Assembly (NCBI GenBank): GCA_019429405.1
Contig: JAHYIZ010000018.1
Coordinates: 1 to 53,279 of the forward strand
DNA length: 53,279 nt
Origin: Paracoccaceae bacterium
Lineage (GTDB): Bacteria; Pseudomonadota; Alphaproteobacteria; Rhodobacterales; Rhodobacteraceae
Direction of reading: 5' to 3'
Position 1 is the stretch's first letter. Each line of letters opens with the position of its first letter. The notes under the pieces were generated by a model. That model did not search any database. It was not told where the DNA came from and saw nothing but the letters and a program-made list of their open reading frames with translations. Of this stretch, positions 16,156-23,832 are shown in pieces. A program made the position numbers and the translations under genes.

Positions 16156-16857
16156 ATGCGAATTACAAATATTGGTTATGTGCTTGCGGGCGTTGCGCTC
16201 GTCGGGTTCTCGACCGCCGCACTTGCCGAAGTGGACCAAGGTTCGGTTGCCCGTGGCGGCAAGCTCTATGACAAGTGGTACAAGGTGATCGGGGTGGAAG
16301 CGCCGACAGAATCGCATCCGCTCTACCCGGCCTCGAACGAAAAATACGCGGCCGACCCTGCGGCCAACTGGCGCTGCAAGGAATGCCATGGCTGGGACGG
16401 CCTCGGGGTTGCTGGCGCCTATGGTTCGGGCAGCCACAAATCGGGCATCAAGGGCATCGAGGGCATGGCGGGCGGCGACCCGGCCAAGGTTGTCGAACTG
16501 CTGCGCGGCGATCACCAATTTGGGGACAAGCTGAACGACGAACAACTGACCGATCTCGCGAACTTCGTCGTGTACGGCCAGATCGACTGGGCCAACTACG
16601 TCGCTGACAAGAAATCGACCGGTGATGTTGCCAACGGCCAGCAGGTCTATGTGACGGCATGCATCGGCTGCCACGGTGCCGACGGTAAATTGCCCAAGGA
16701 TATGCCCCCGCTCGGATCACTTGCTTCGAACCCGTGGGAAGTGATGCACAAAGTCCTGAACGGCCAACCGGCCGAGGCGATGCCCGCTCTGCGCGCCATC
16801 GACCATCAGGTTTCGGCTGACCTGGTCGCCTATCTGGCTACGCTGCCCGCGCAGTAA
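16156..16857 (+). CDS. Periplasmic diheme cytochrome c
   Basis: 233 residues with a signal peptide (cleavage near 24 after ALA). There are two class I-type heme sites, CKECH at 74-78 and CIGCH at 169-173. Met residues downstream of each (for example in KDMPPLGSLAS) are candidate axial ligands. It should carry electrons in the periplasm. AGGAGG at 16141-16146 sets the start at 16156 rather than the in-frame ATG at 16147. It is followed by a hairpin and a NapC-type cytochrome, and preceded by an exact FNR box, so a role in anaerobic or microaerobic electron transfer is likely. The partner enzyme is not in the window. Confidence 0.9.
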   Translation: MRITNIGYVLAGVALVGFSTAALAEVDQGSVARGGKLYDKWYKVIGVEAPTESHPLYPASNEKYAADPAANWRCKECHGWDGLGVAGAYGSGSHKSGIKGIEGMAGGDPAKVVELLRGDHQFGDKLNDEQLTDLANFVVYGQIDWANYVADKKSTGDVANGQQVYVTACIGCHGADGKLPKDMPPLGSLASNPWEVMHKVLNGQPAEAMPALRAIDHQVSADLVAYLATLPAQ

Positions 16858-16880
16858 GCCGGGGCCGACGGTCCAGCCAT

Positions 16881-16907
16881 TGCCGGGGTAGTGCGTCTAC
16901 CCCGGCA
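16881..16907 (+). repeat. Perfect intergenic hairpin between two cytochrome genes
   Basis: TGCCGGGGTAG (16881-16891) pairs with CTACCCCGGCA (16897-16907) across a five-base loop TGCGT. No T-tract follows, so it is more likely a message-stabilising or processing hairpin than a terminator. It lies 30 bases before the napC-type start. Confidence 0.75.
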
Positions 16908-16937
16908 CCTGATACGCCTTCCAAGATTGGAATACCG

Positions 16938-17531
16938 ATGATTTCGTTGATCAAAGCCATGTGGCACTGGTTCACGCGGCCAAGCGCGTTGTTGGGGCAG
17001 GGGGTGTTGCTGTTCTTTGGGTTGATTGCGGGCATCATTTTCTGGGGCGGGTTCAACACCGCAATGGAAGCCACCAACACGCTGGAATTCTGCATTTCCT
17101 GCCACGAGATGCGCGATACCGTCTATGTAGAATACCAGCAATCGATCCACTATTCGAACCCCGCAGGGGTGCGCGCGATCTGCTCGGATTGCCATGTGCC
17201 GCATGCGTGGGTGCCAAAACTGATCCGCAAGTTCCAGGCGTCAAACGAGCTGTGGCACAAGCTGATGGGCACCGTGAACACGCCAGAGAAATTTGAGGCG
17301 CACCGGCTGGAAATGGCGACGCGCGTCTGGGCGACCATGAAGGCCACCGATTCGCGCGAGTGCCGCAATTGCCACAGCTTTGAAACGATGGACTTTGAGC
17401 ATCAGCGCCAACGCTCACGCGAGAAGATGGAGCCGGTGGCTCTTGGGCTACCCAGCCCCGACGGCACGACCTGCATCGATTGCCATACCGGCATCGCGCA
17501 CAAACTGCCGCTGATCGAGCGCGACGACTAG
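16938..17531 (+). CDS. NapC/NirT-family tetraheme cytochrome c
   Basis: 197 residues: an uncleaved N-terminal membrane anchor (about 19-38) and four heme sites CISCH 52-56, CSDCH 82-86, CRNCH 142-146 and CIDCH 179-183. Family members take electrons from quinol and pass them to periplasmic reductases such as Nap, NirS, Tor/Dor or multiheme partners. Length and heme spacing are normal. No catalytic reductase gene is adjacent; the only redox partner seen is the diheme cytochrome upstream, so the pair may form a quinol-to-cytochrome c branch. Function beyond electron transfer is not determined. Confidence 0.92.
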   Translation: MISLIKAMWHWFTRPSALLGQGVLLFFGLIAGIIFWGGFNTAMEATNTLEFCISCHEMRDTVYVEYQQSIHYSNPAGVRAICSDCHVPHAWVPKLIRKFQASNELWHKLMGTVNTPEKFEAHRLEMATRVWATMKATDSRECRNCHSFETMDFEHQRQRSREKMEPVALGLPSPDGTTCIDCHTGIAHKLPLIERDD

Positions 17532-17544
17532 CCCAGCCTTTCGG

Positions 17545-17573
17545 TTGACGAAAGCGCGCGAAGGGCCGAATAT
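17545..17573 (+). promoter_or_regulatory. Candidate promoter for the membrane-anchored regulator
   Basis: TTGACG (17545-17550) and GAATAT (17568-17573) are separated by 17 bases and lie about 58 bases before the start at 17632. The -35 is close to consensus, the -10 is weak. It would let the regulator be transcribed apart from the cytochromes. Confidence 0.4.
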
Positions 17574-17631
17574 CGACTGCCCGGCGAGCCTTGGTCACAT
17601 GGGTTCGCCGTGGCGCCGGTGGGAGGATGCC

Positions 17632-18210
17632 ATGACGCAGATGAAACGCGCGGTGCTGTTCAGGGCGCTGCTGGCGCTCTGCGCGACATTTCTGGTGGCC
17701 GAGATTGCGTATGAGGTCATTGAGCACTGGCGCGATGGCGAAAGCCGCAGCTACCTCGACATGGTGCATTTGCTGTTCGAGTTTCTCTCGGCGGTGTTTT
17801 TGGTGGTCGCTTATTTCATCAGCCGAAAATACCAGATGGCATTGAAGCGCTTTGGCGAAACCGAGCACCGCACGCTTGAGGCGTTGCGCAGCCAGTTCGA
17901 CGGGCTGATTGCGCAACGGTTTGACGAATGGGGGCTAAGCTCTGCCGAACGCGATGTGGCGCTGTTGTCGTTTCGCGGGCTGAAGATTTCGGAAATTGCC
18001 GCGGCCCGCGGCACCCGCGATGGCACCATCAAGGCACAACTGTCGTCGGTGTTTCACAAGGCCGGCGTAAGCTCCAAGTCCGAGCTTCTGGCGGTGTTCA
18101 TGGATCAGTTCCTAGATTTCAGCGCGGCGTCGGAGCCTGACGAAATCTGGGACCAGCCGGTTGAACCGGTGCCCGACGAGGCGCCCGAAACGCTGGCCGG
18201 TGCTGCCTAG
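17632..18210 (+). CDS. Membrane-anchored LuxR-type helix-turn-helix regulator
   Basis: 192 residues. Two N-terminal membrane segments (about 10-28 and 43-64) are followed by a short linker helix and a LuxR/NarL-type DNA-binding domain at about 101-160. That domain contains LSSAERDVALLSFRGLKISEIAAARG split over its first helices and GTIKAQLSSVFHKAGV as recognition region. A C-terminal acidic tail ends the protein. The architecture suggests signal sensing in or at the membrane with the output domain in the cytoplasm; no receiver or ligand domain is present. GGGAGG lies five bases before ATG at 17632. Likely target is the neighbouring cytochrome or DUF5765/ATPase genes, an inference from context only. 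Confidence 0.8.
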   Translation: MTQMKRAVLFRALLALCATFLVAEIAYEVIEHWRDGESRSYLDMVHLLFEFLSAVFLVVAYFISRKYQMALKRFGETEHRTLEALRSQFDGLIAQRFDEWGLSSAERDVALLSFRGLKISEIAAARGTRDGTIKAQLSSVFHKAGVSSKSELLAVFMDQFLDFSAASEPDEIWDQPVEPVPDEAPETLAGAA

Positions 18211-18926
18211 GCCGCGACCGGTCGCCCGCGCCATTCAAACCAGCGCCGCACAGGCGGGAACACCGCGATCATCGCGATGCCGATCGAGAACAGGCACCAG
18301 ATCGCGGGTATTTCATTCGGGTTCGGGGTCAACTGGGCGGCCAGCAGCGGCCCGATCAGCGCGTGAAACACCACAAACCGCCACGCGCCGTAAAAGAGCG
18401 GCACCACGAACACCACCGCCAGATAGGTTGGAAAGCCCCAGCGCATGCCAAGGGCAGCATCCACCGGCGCCATCAGCGCGTTGTAGGGCACGTTCCAGGC
18501 AATGTGCCAGGCGCCCGAAACGGTGCAATAGGCCTGCCCGCACAGGATAGAGCCCGGCGTGCAACTGCCCGCCCAGTCAAACGGCACTAGTTGCATCAGC
18601 ATGACCACCGACGAGGCGGCGCATAGCGTGTAGACGGGCACTTGCGCCCGCCTGCGCACGGCCTCGGGCACCAGTTGCATGGCAAAGGCGTTGATGATGA
18701 AAGGCTGAAAGATGATGTGCAGAATTGACAGGAACGCGAAGGTCTGGTTCGCGGGGCTGGAGCACTGATCGACCACCAGATAGCCGCCGAACTGCAAGCC
18801 CTCCATCAGCGCGAAATAGGACAGGGTCAGCGGCACCACGCCGGGGTCGCCCCGTTTCCAGGTTACGCCAGCGGCAACCACGCCAACCGCCGCCATCCCC
18901 GCGGTCACCTCGACACCCCAGCACAT
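18207..18926 (-). CDS. DUF5765-type integral membrane protein
   Basis: 239 residues with about seven hydrophobic segments, beginning MCWGVEVTAGM, which is the recurring start of this uncharacterised alphaproteobacterial membrane family. Conserved Cys residues occur in DQCSSP, GSCTPGSILCGQAYC and near the C-terminus. The start at 18926 is preferred over 18992 because it fits that N-terminus. The gene ends tail-to-tail with the LuxR-type gene: both stop codons share CTAG at 18207-18210. It is divergent from the P-type ATPase across a candidate FNR box. Function unknown. Confidence 0.8.
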   Translation of the reverse strand: MCWGVEVTAGMAAVGVVAAGVTWKRGDPGVVPLTLSYFALMEGLQFGGYLVVDQCSSPANQTFAFLSILHIIFQPFIINAFAMQLVPEAVRRRAQVPVYTLCAASSVVMLMQLVPFDWAGSCTPGSILCGQAYCTVSGAWHIAWNVPYNALMAPVDAALGMRWGFPTYLAVVFVVPLFYGAWRFVVFHALIGPLLAAQLTPNPNEIPAIWCLFSIGIAMIAVFPPVRRWFEWRGRPVAA

Positions 18927-18999
18927 CGGTCGCCCCCCATGCCATGTGCGGCGAGCATGACCGATAATCTCCTGTCGGGCAACCAAAGCCATGCCCCGT

Positions 19000-19013
19000 C
19001 TGATTCAGGTCAT
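19000..19013. promoter_or_regulatory. Candidate FNR/FnrL box between DUF5765 and P-type ATPase genes
   Basis: CTGATTCAGGTCAT fits TTGA-N6-TCAA with one mismatch at each end. It ends 66 bases before the ATPase start, almost the same distance as the exact box upstream of the diheme cytochrome. It could serve either divergent gene. Confidence 0.5.
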
Positions 19014-19079
19014 TGCGCCCCCTTTCGCGGCGCGCAAGGGTGCTGGGACGCAAGATCCGTTGCGGGCAAAAGGCTGGCC

Positions 19080-21584
19080 ATGCGTGACCCACAAGAACCG
19101 TTTCAGGGGCTGAGCGCAGCCGAAGCCGCCGCGCGATTGCTGCGTGAAGGCGCCAATGAATTGCCCCGTGCGCGCCGCCGCGGCCCTGCCCGCATTGTGC
19201 TTGAGGTGCTGCGCGAACCGATGCTGGCGCTGCTTCTGGGCGCGGGGCTGGTCTACCTCGCGCTTGGCGATACCGGCGAGGCGCTGATATTGCTCGCCTT
19301 CGCCTGCCTTTCGGTCGCGATTACCGTGGTGCAGGAGGCGCGCACCGAACGCGTGCTAGAGGCGCTGCGCGACCTGACCAGCCCGCGCGCACTGGTGATC
19401 CGCGACGGCGCGCGCCAGCGCATCGCGGGCCGTGAGGTGGTGCGCGGCGATCTGTTGCTGTTGGCCGAGGGCGACCGTGTGCCTGCCGATGCGCGCCTTC
19501 TGCGCGCCGAAGAGGTGATGGCCGACGAGTCGCTTTTGACCGGCGAGGCGGTGCCAGTGCGCAAACGTGCGGGCGAAGGTGACGCGGCCCTTCGCCCCGG
19601 CGGTGAAGACCTGCCACTGGTGTTCTCCGGCAGCCTGATCGTGCGCGGCACCGCGCTGGCCGAGGTGACCGCCACCGGCGCGCAAAGCGAGATTGGCAAG
19701 ATCGGCGCCTCGCTCAGCACGCTGGAACTGCAAACCCCGCATTTGCAGCAACAGATGCGGCGACTGGTGCTGGTTTTCGCGGCACTTGGCGGCGTGGTCA
19801 GCCTTGCCGTGGTGGTGCTTTATGGCCTGTTGCGGGGCGGCTGGCTGGAAGCCGCGCTTGCGGGCATCGCGGTGGGCATGTCGATGCTGCCGGAAGAGTT
19901 TCCGGTGGTGCTGGCGGTGTTCATGGCGATGGGTGCATGGCGCATTTCGCAAGCCCGCGTGCTGACCAGGCGCGCCGCGGCGATCGAGGCCTTGGGTGCT
20001 GCAAGCGTGCTTTGCACCGACAAGACCGGCACCCTGACCGAAAACCGCATGACCATTGCGGCGCTGCAACTTCCCGATGGCGAAACCTTTATGGCAGCGC
20101 CGGGCCTGCCGCCGCCCGCCGCCTTCGCGGCTCTGGCCGAGGCGGGCACCGCCGCGTCGGCGCCGCAGCCGTTCGACCCGATGGAACGCGCCTTTCACGC
20201 GCTTGCGCCGCCACCCGGCGACGGCACCCTTGCGCGCAGCTACGCGCTCGGGCCCGACCTGCTGGCGATGACCCAGATCTGGGACCACGGCACCCATCTG
20301 CACGCCTATGCCAAGGGCGCGCCCGAGGCGATTGCGCGGCTTTGCGGTCTTCGGGGTGCCGCGCAGGCCGCGCTGCTTGCGCGCGTCGAGGCGCTGGCCG
20401 GTGCCGGGTTGCGGGTGCTCGGGCTGGCCGAGGCCGATTGCGTCGGCGATCTGCCCGACAGCCAGCACGGCTTTGACTTCCGCTTTCTGGGGCTGGCCGC
20501 TCTGGCCGACCCGCTGCGCCCCGAAGTGCCCGCGGCGGTGGCCGAGTGCCATGGCGCCGGGATTCGCGTCATCATGATTACCGGCGATTACCCTGCCACC
20601 GCACGCGCCGTGGCGCAGGCGGCCGGCATTGCCGACGGGCGCGTGCTGACCGGCGACAAACTTGCCGCGATGCGCGACGACGAGCTTGCCGCAGTGCTGC
20701 CCGACACCACGGTTTTTGCGCGCATTCTGCCCGAACAAAAGCTGCGGATCGTGAACGCGCTGAAGGCCGAGGGCGCGATTGTGGCGATGACGGGCGACGG
20801 CGTGAATGACGCGCCGTCGCTCAAGGCCGCCGACATTGGCGTGGCGATGGGCGGGCGTGGCACGGACGTCGCGCGTGAGGCGGCAGCGATTGTGCTGCTC
20901 GATGATGATTTCGGCTCGATCGTGCGCACGGTGCGGCTGGGGCGGCGCATCAACGACAATCTGCGCAAGGCGATGCGCTTCATTCTGGCGGTGCATGTGC
21001 CGATTGCGGGGCTGGCGCTGATGCCCTTGCTGCTTGGGTTGCCGCTGCTGTTCGGGCCGGTGCATGTGGCCTTTCTGGAAATGGTGATCGACCCGGTCTG
21101 CTCGTTGGTGTTCGAAGCCGAGCGCGAAGAGCGTGACGTCATGCGCCGCCCCCCTCGGCGCGCCAACGAACCCCTGTTTTCCGCCGGGGCGATGGCTTGG
21201 GCCACCGCACAAGGCGCGCTTGCCTTTGCGGCGGTTGGCGCGGTCATGTGGTTTGCGCCCGGCCTTGGGCTTGACGCGCTGCAGGTGCGCGGGCTTACGT
21301 TTGCATCGCTGGTGCTGGCGATTGTCGCGCTCATTCTGGTCAATCGCACCGGTTCGGCATCGCCCATCGAGGCAATGGTGCGACCAAACCGGGCCATTGC
21401 CGCGGTGCTGCCGCTGGTGGCCATGATGCTTGGCATCGTGCTGTTCTGGGCGCCGGCGCAAGCGATGTTCGGCTTTGCCGCGCTGCCGGGGGCGATGCTG
21501 GCAATCCCGCCGCTGGTCGCAGTTGCCTTGCTTTTGGCGCTTGAGGCGCTAAAGGCCCTGCGGCGCCAGCCGGGCGGTATTTAG
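19080..21584 (+). CDS. P-type cation-transporting ATPase (P2-like)
   Basis: 834 residues, a full P-type pump: actuator motif TGEAVPV near residue 155, phosphorylation site DKTGTLTENRM near 313, hinge TGDGVNDAPSLKAADIGVAMG near 570 (here only the GDGVNDAP core is used as evidence), and about eight to ten membrane segments. In the fourth membrane helix the ion-site motif is PEEFP rather than the PEGLP of Ca2+ pumps, so the ion cannot be assigned. No N-terminal heavy-metal domain is present. ATG at 19080 is chosen; the open frame upstream to 18939 overlaps the divergent promoter. Candidate FNR control links it with the cytochrome cluster. Confidence 0.9.
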   Translation: MRDPQEPFQGLSAAEAAARLLREGANELPRARRRGPARIVLEVLREPMLALLLGAGLVYLALGDTGEALILLAFACLSVAITVVQEARTERVLEALRDLTSPRALVIRDGARQRIAGREVVRGDLLLLAEGDRVPADARLLRAEEVMADESLLTGEAVPVRKRAGEGDAALRPGGEDLPLVFSGSLIVRGTALAEVTATGAQSEIGKIGASLSTLELQTPHLQQQMRRLVLVFAALGGVVSLAVVVLYGLLRGGWLEAALAGIAVGMSMLPEEFPVVLAVFMAMGAWRISQARVLTRRAAAIEALGAASVLCTDKTGTLTENRMTIAALQLPDGETFMAAPGLPPPAAFAALAEAGTAASAPQPFDPMERAFHALAPPPGDGTLARSYALGPDLLAMTQIWDHGTHLHAYAKGAPEAIARLCGLRGAAQAALLARVEALAGAGLRVLGLAEADCVGDLPDSQHGFDFRFLGLAALADPLRPEVPAAVAECHGAGIRVIMITGDYPATARAVAQAAGIADGRVLTGDKLAAMRDDELAAVLPDTTVFARILPEQKLRIVNALKAEGAIVAMTGDGVNDAPSLKAADIGVAMGGRGTDVAREAAAIVLLDDDFGSIVRTVRLGRRINDNLRKAMRFILAVHVPIAGLALMPLLLGLPLLFGPVHVAFLEMVIDPVCSLVFEAEREERDVMRRPPRRANEPLFSAGAMAWATAQGALAFAAVGAVMWFAPGLGLDALQVRGLTFASLVLAIVALILVNRTGSASPIEAMVRPNRAIAAVLPLVAMMLGIVLFWAPAQAMFGFAALPGAMLAIPPLVAVALLLALEALKALRRQPGGI

Positions 21585-22894
21585 AGCGGGCGTATCTTCA
21601 GCCTCGCGATGCGGTTTTCCTTGCGGGTGACGACCTCAAAGCGAAAGCCGTGGAACGAAAAGACCTGCCCTTCGGTCGGGATCAGTTGCGCCTCATGAAT
21701 CACCAGCCCCGCAACGGTGTTGGCCTCGTCATCGGGCAGGCGCCAGTCCATCGCGCGGTTGATGTCGCGGATGGTCATGGTGCCATCAACCAGAAAGTCG
21801 CCCGTCTCGGTGCGCTTCAGCTGGCTTTCGGCGGCAACGTCGAATTCATCGGTGATCTCGCCAACGATTTCCTCCAGAATATCCTCAAGCGTTACCAGCC
21901 CGCGCAGGTCGCCATATTCATCGACCACCAGCGCAAAATGCGTGCGCCGTTTGAGAAACTCGCGCAACTGTTCGTCAAGTGGCGTGGTTTCGGGCACGAA
22001 ATAGGGCTTCATCGCGATCTTGAGCACATCCAGCTCGCGCACCGAAGACAGGTTGCCGTCTTCGCCGCGCACCACCTTTTCGACCGCGCGCAAAAGGTCC
22101 TTGGCGTGGATGATGCCCACCACATTCTCGCGCTCACCCTTGAAAAGCGGCAGCCGTGTGTGTGGCGAGGCAAGCACGGCAGTCAGAATTGAATCGGGGC
22201 TGGCGTCGGCGTCGATCATTTCTACCTGGCTACGGTGGCGCATCACCTCTTCGACGGTGCGATTGCCAAGGTCGAGCGCACCCAGCAGCCGGTCGCGGTC
22301 TTCCTTGGCCACGGTGCCTTCCGACTGGCCAAGCGACAGCGCCCCGGCAATTTCTTCATGGATGCGGAACATCTGCTTTGCCGGATCAGTGCGCACACCA
22401 AAGAGCCACAGCAACCCGCGCACCAGTAGCCGCACCATATGCACCACCGGCGCCAGCACCTTTGTCAGTAAGCGCGCCGGGCGCGCCACCCGTGCGGCAA
22501 CGGTTTCGGGCGTGGTGATGGCGTAGGTTTTGGGCAACACCTCGGAAAAGATCAGCACCAGCGTGGTCATGCCCAGCGTTGCCAGCGCCACGCCGCTATC
22601 GCCAAAAAGCCGCGTCATCAGCGCGGTCGCAAGCGCTGCCGCCAGAATGTTGACGACATTGTTGCCCAACAAGAGCGCGCCGATCAGCCGTTCGCTGTCT
22701 TCGGTGATTTCCAGCGCGGCGCCCGCGCCCTTGTCGCCCCGGTCGGCCCGCGCCCGCAGGCTAGAGCGCGATGCGGCGGTCAGGGCGGTTTCGGAGCCTG
22801 AGAAAAACGCGGAAAAGACCAGAAGCAAGATGATCGAGCCTGCGGTAATCCAGAAGGCGAGGTCATAGGCAACAGCGGTATCGGGCGGCGTCAT
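21581..22894 (-). CDS. CorC/HlyC (CNNM-type) transporter with CBS domains
   Basis: 437 residues: an N-terminal DUF21 membrane domain with three to four helices (to about residue 190), a CBS pair (MRHRSQVEMIDAD onward and FALVVDEYGDLRGLVT), and a C-terminal CorC_HlyC domain. The family is tied to Mg2+/Co2+ efflux or resistance in the inner membrane. Its stop overlaps that of the P-type ATPase gene on the other strand by four bases. Its start overlaps xerD's stop (ATGA), so it follows xerD in one transcript. The old name haemolysin is historical. Confidence 0.92.
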   Translation of the reverse strand: MTPPDTAVAYDLAFWITAGSIILLLVFSAFFSGSETALTAASRSSLRARADRGDKGAGAALEITEDSERLIGALLLGNNVVNILAAALATALMTRLFGDSGVALATLGMTTLVLIFSEVLPKTYAITTPETVAARVARPARLLTKVLAPVVHMVRLLVRGLLWLFGVRTDPAKQMFRIHEEIAGALSLGQSEGTVAKEDRDRLLGALDLGNRTVEEVMRHRSQVEMIDADASPDSILTAVLASPHTRLPLFKGERENVVGIIHAKDLLRAVEKVVRGEDGNLSSVRELDVLKIAMKPYFVPETTPLDEQLREFLKRRTHFALVVDEYGDLRGLVTLEDILEEIVGEITDEFDVAAESQLKRTETGDFLVDGTMTIRDINRAMDWRLPDDEANTVAGLVIHEAQLIPTEGQVFSFHGFRFEVVTRKENRIARLKIRPL

Positions 22895-23832
22895 CGGGTA
22901 TCCTTTCGGGCCAGCGGGTGGTGATCGAGCACCAGATCGCGCAGGCGGGCGTCAAGAACATGGGTGTAGATTTCGGTGGTGGAAAGGTCGGCGTGGCCAA
23001 GCATCATCTGAATTGCGCGCAAGTCAGCACCCCCTGCCAGCAGATGCGAGGCAAAGGCATGGCGCAAGACATGCGGGCTGACGCGCGCGGGCGCAATGCC
23101 CGCGGCAACGGCAAGCGCCTTGAGCTGCAAAAAGAACTGTTGCCGCGTCAGGTGGCCGGTGGCGCCGCTGCCGGGAAAGAGGAACCTTGAAGGCGCGGCC
23201 TTGCGCGCGATGCGCGCCCGCTCTTCCTCGGCGTCGCGCAGCGCAAGCCACGCCGCTAGCGCGGTGCGGGCGGGGGGCGAAAGCGGCACCATCCGGTCTT
23301 TGCCGCCCTTGCCGCGTATCAGCAACATGCGCGGGTCACCGCGAGCAGCCGCAACCGGCAGCCCAACCAGCTCGCTCACGCGCATGCCGGTGGCGTAAAG
23401 CAGCTCCATCAGGCAGGTATTGCGCGCGCGGTCGGTCTCGGTGCGCCCTTGCGCACGCGCGGCGGCCAGCAGCGCCTCGACCTCGGGCAGGCTCAGGGTC
23501 TTGGGCAGCGCCTTGCCGCGGCCGGGGCCATGCAGCCGCAGGCTCGGGTTGTCGCCGCGCCAGCCGTCATCATAGGCAAACCGGTAAAGCTGACGGATGG
23601 CCGAGAGCCTGCGCGCGCGCGTTGCCCGCGCAAGCCCGACCGCTTCGCAGGCAACCAGATAGGTTTCGATGTCGCCTTGCGAGGCGGACGCAAAACTCAG
23701 GCCACGGGCCGCAAGCCAGCCCGAGAAATCGCCAAGATCGCGGCCATAAGCCAAAAGCGTGTTGCGCGCGGCCCCTGCCTCGGCCGCCGAAGCCTCAAGA
23801 AATGCCGAAATCCGGTCTCGATCAGGGGTCAC
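22891..23832 (-). CDS. xerD: Tyrosine recombinase XerD
   Basis: 313-residue chromosome-dimer resolvase subunit. The catalytic set is complete: Arg151 in TGMRVSEL, Lys175 in RGKGGKDR, His254 and Arg257 in HVLRHAF, His280 in LGHADLST and Tyr289 in EIYTHV. Length and the N-terminal SAM-like domain match XerD rather than a phage integrase. Its start overlaps the stop of the 520-residue secreted protein gene (ATGA). No integration site or mobile genes surround it. Confidence 0.93.
   Translation of the reverse strand: MTPDRDRISAFLEASAAEAGAARNTLLAYGRDLGDFSGWLAARGLSFASASQGDIETYLVACEAVGLARATRARRLSAIRQLYRFAYDDGWRGDNPSLRLHGPGRGKALPKTLSLPEVEALLAAARAQGRTETDRARNTCLMELLYATGMRVSELVGLPVAAARGDPRMLLIRGKGGKDRMVPLSPPARTALAAWLALRDAEEERARIARKAAPSRFLFPGSGATGHLTRQQFFLQLKALAVAAGIAPARVSPHVLRHAFASHLLAGGADLRAIQMMLGHADLSTTEIYTHVLDARLRDLVLDHHPLARKDTR

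Noticed and set aside
19356-21461. 701-codon open frame antisense to the P-type ATPase
   Set aside because: Composition rich in His, Arg, Gln and Gly typical of reverse reading of Ala/Leu/Val codons; the sense strand has all P-type motifs.
22891-23832. Tyrosine recombinase as sign of a mobile island
   Set aside because: Length, motif set and coupling to housekeeping-type neighbours mark it as XerD; no att repeats, tRNA or phage genes nearby.
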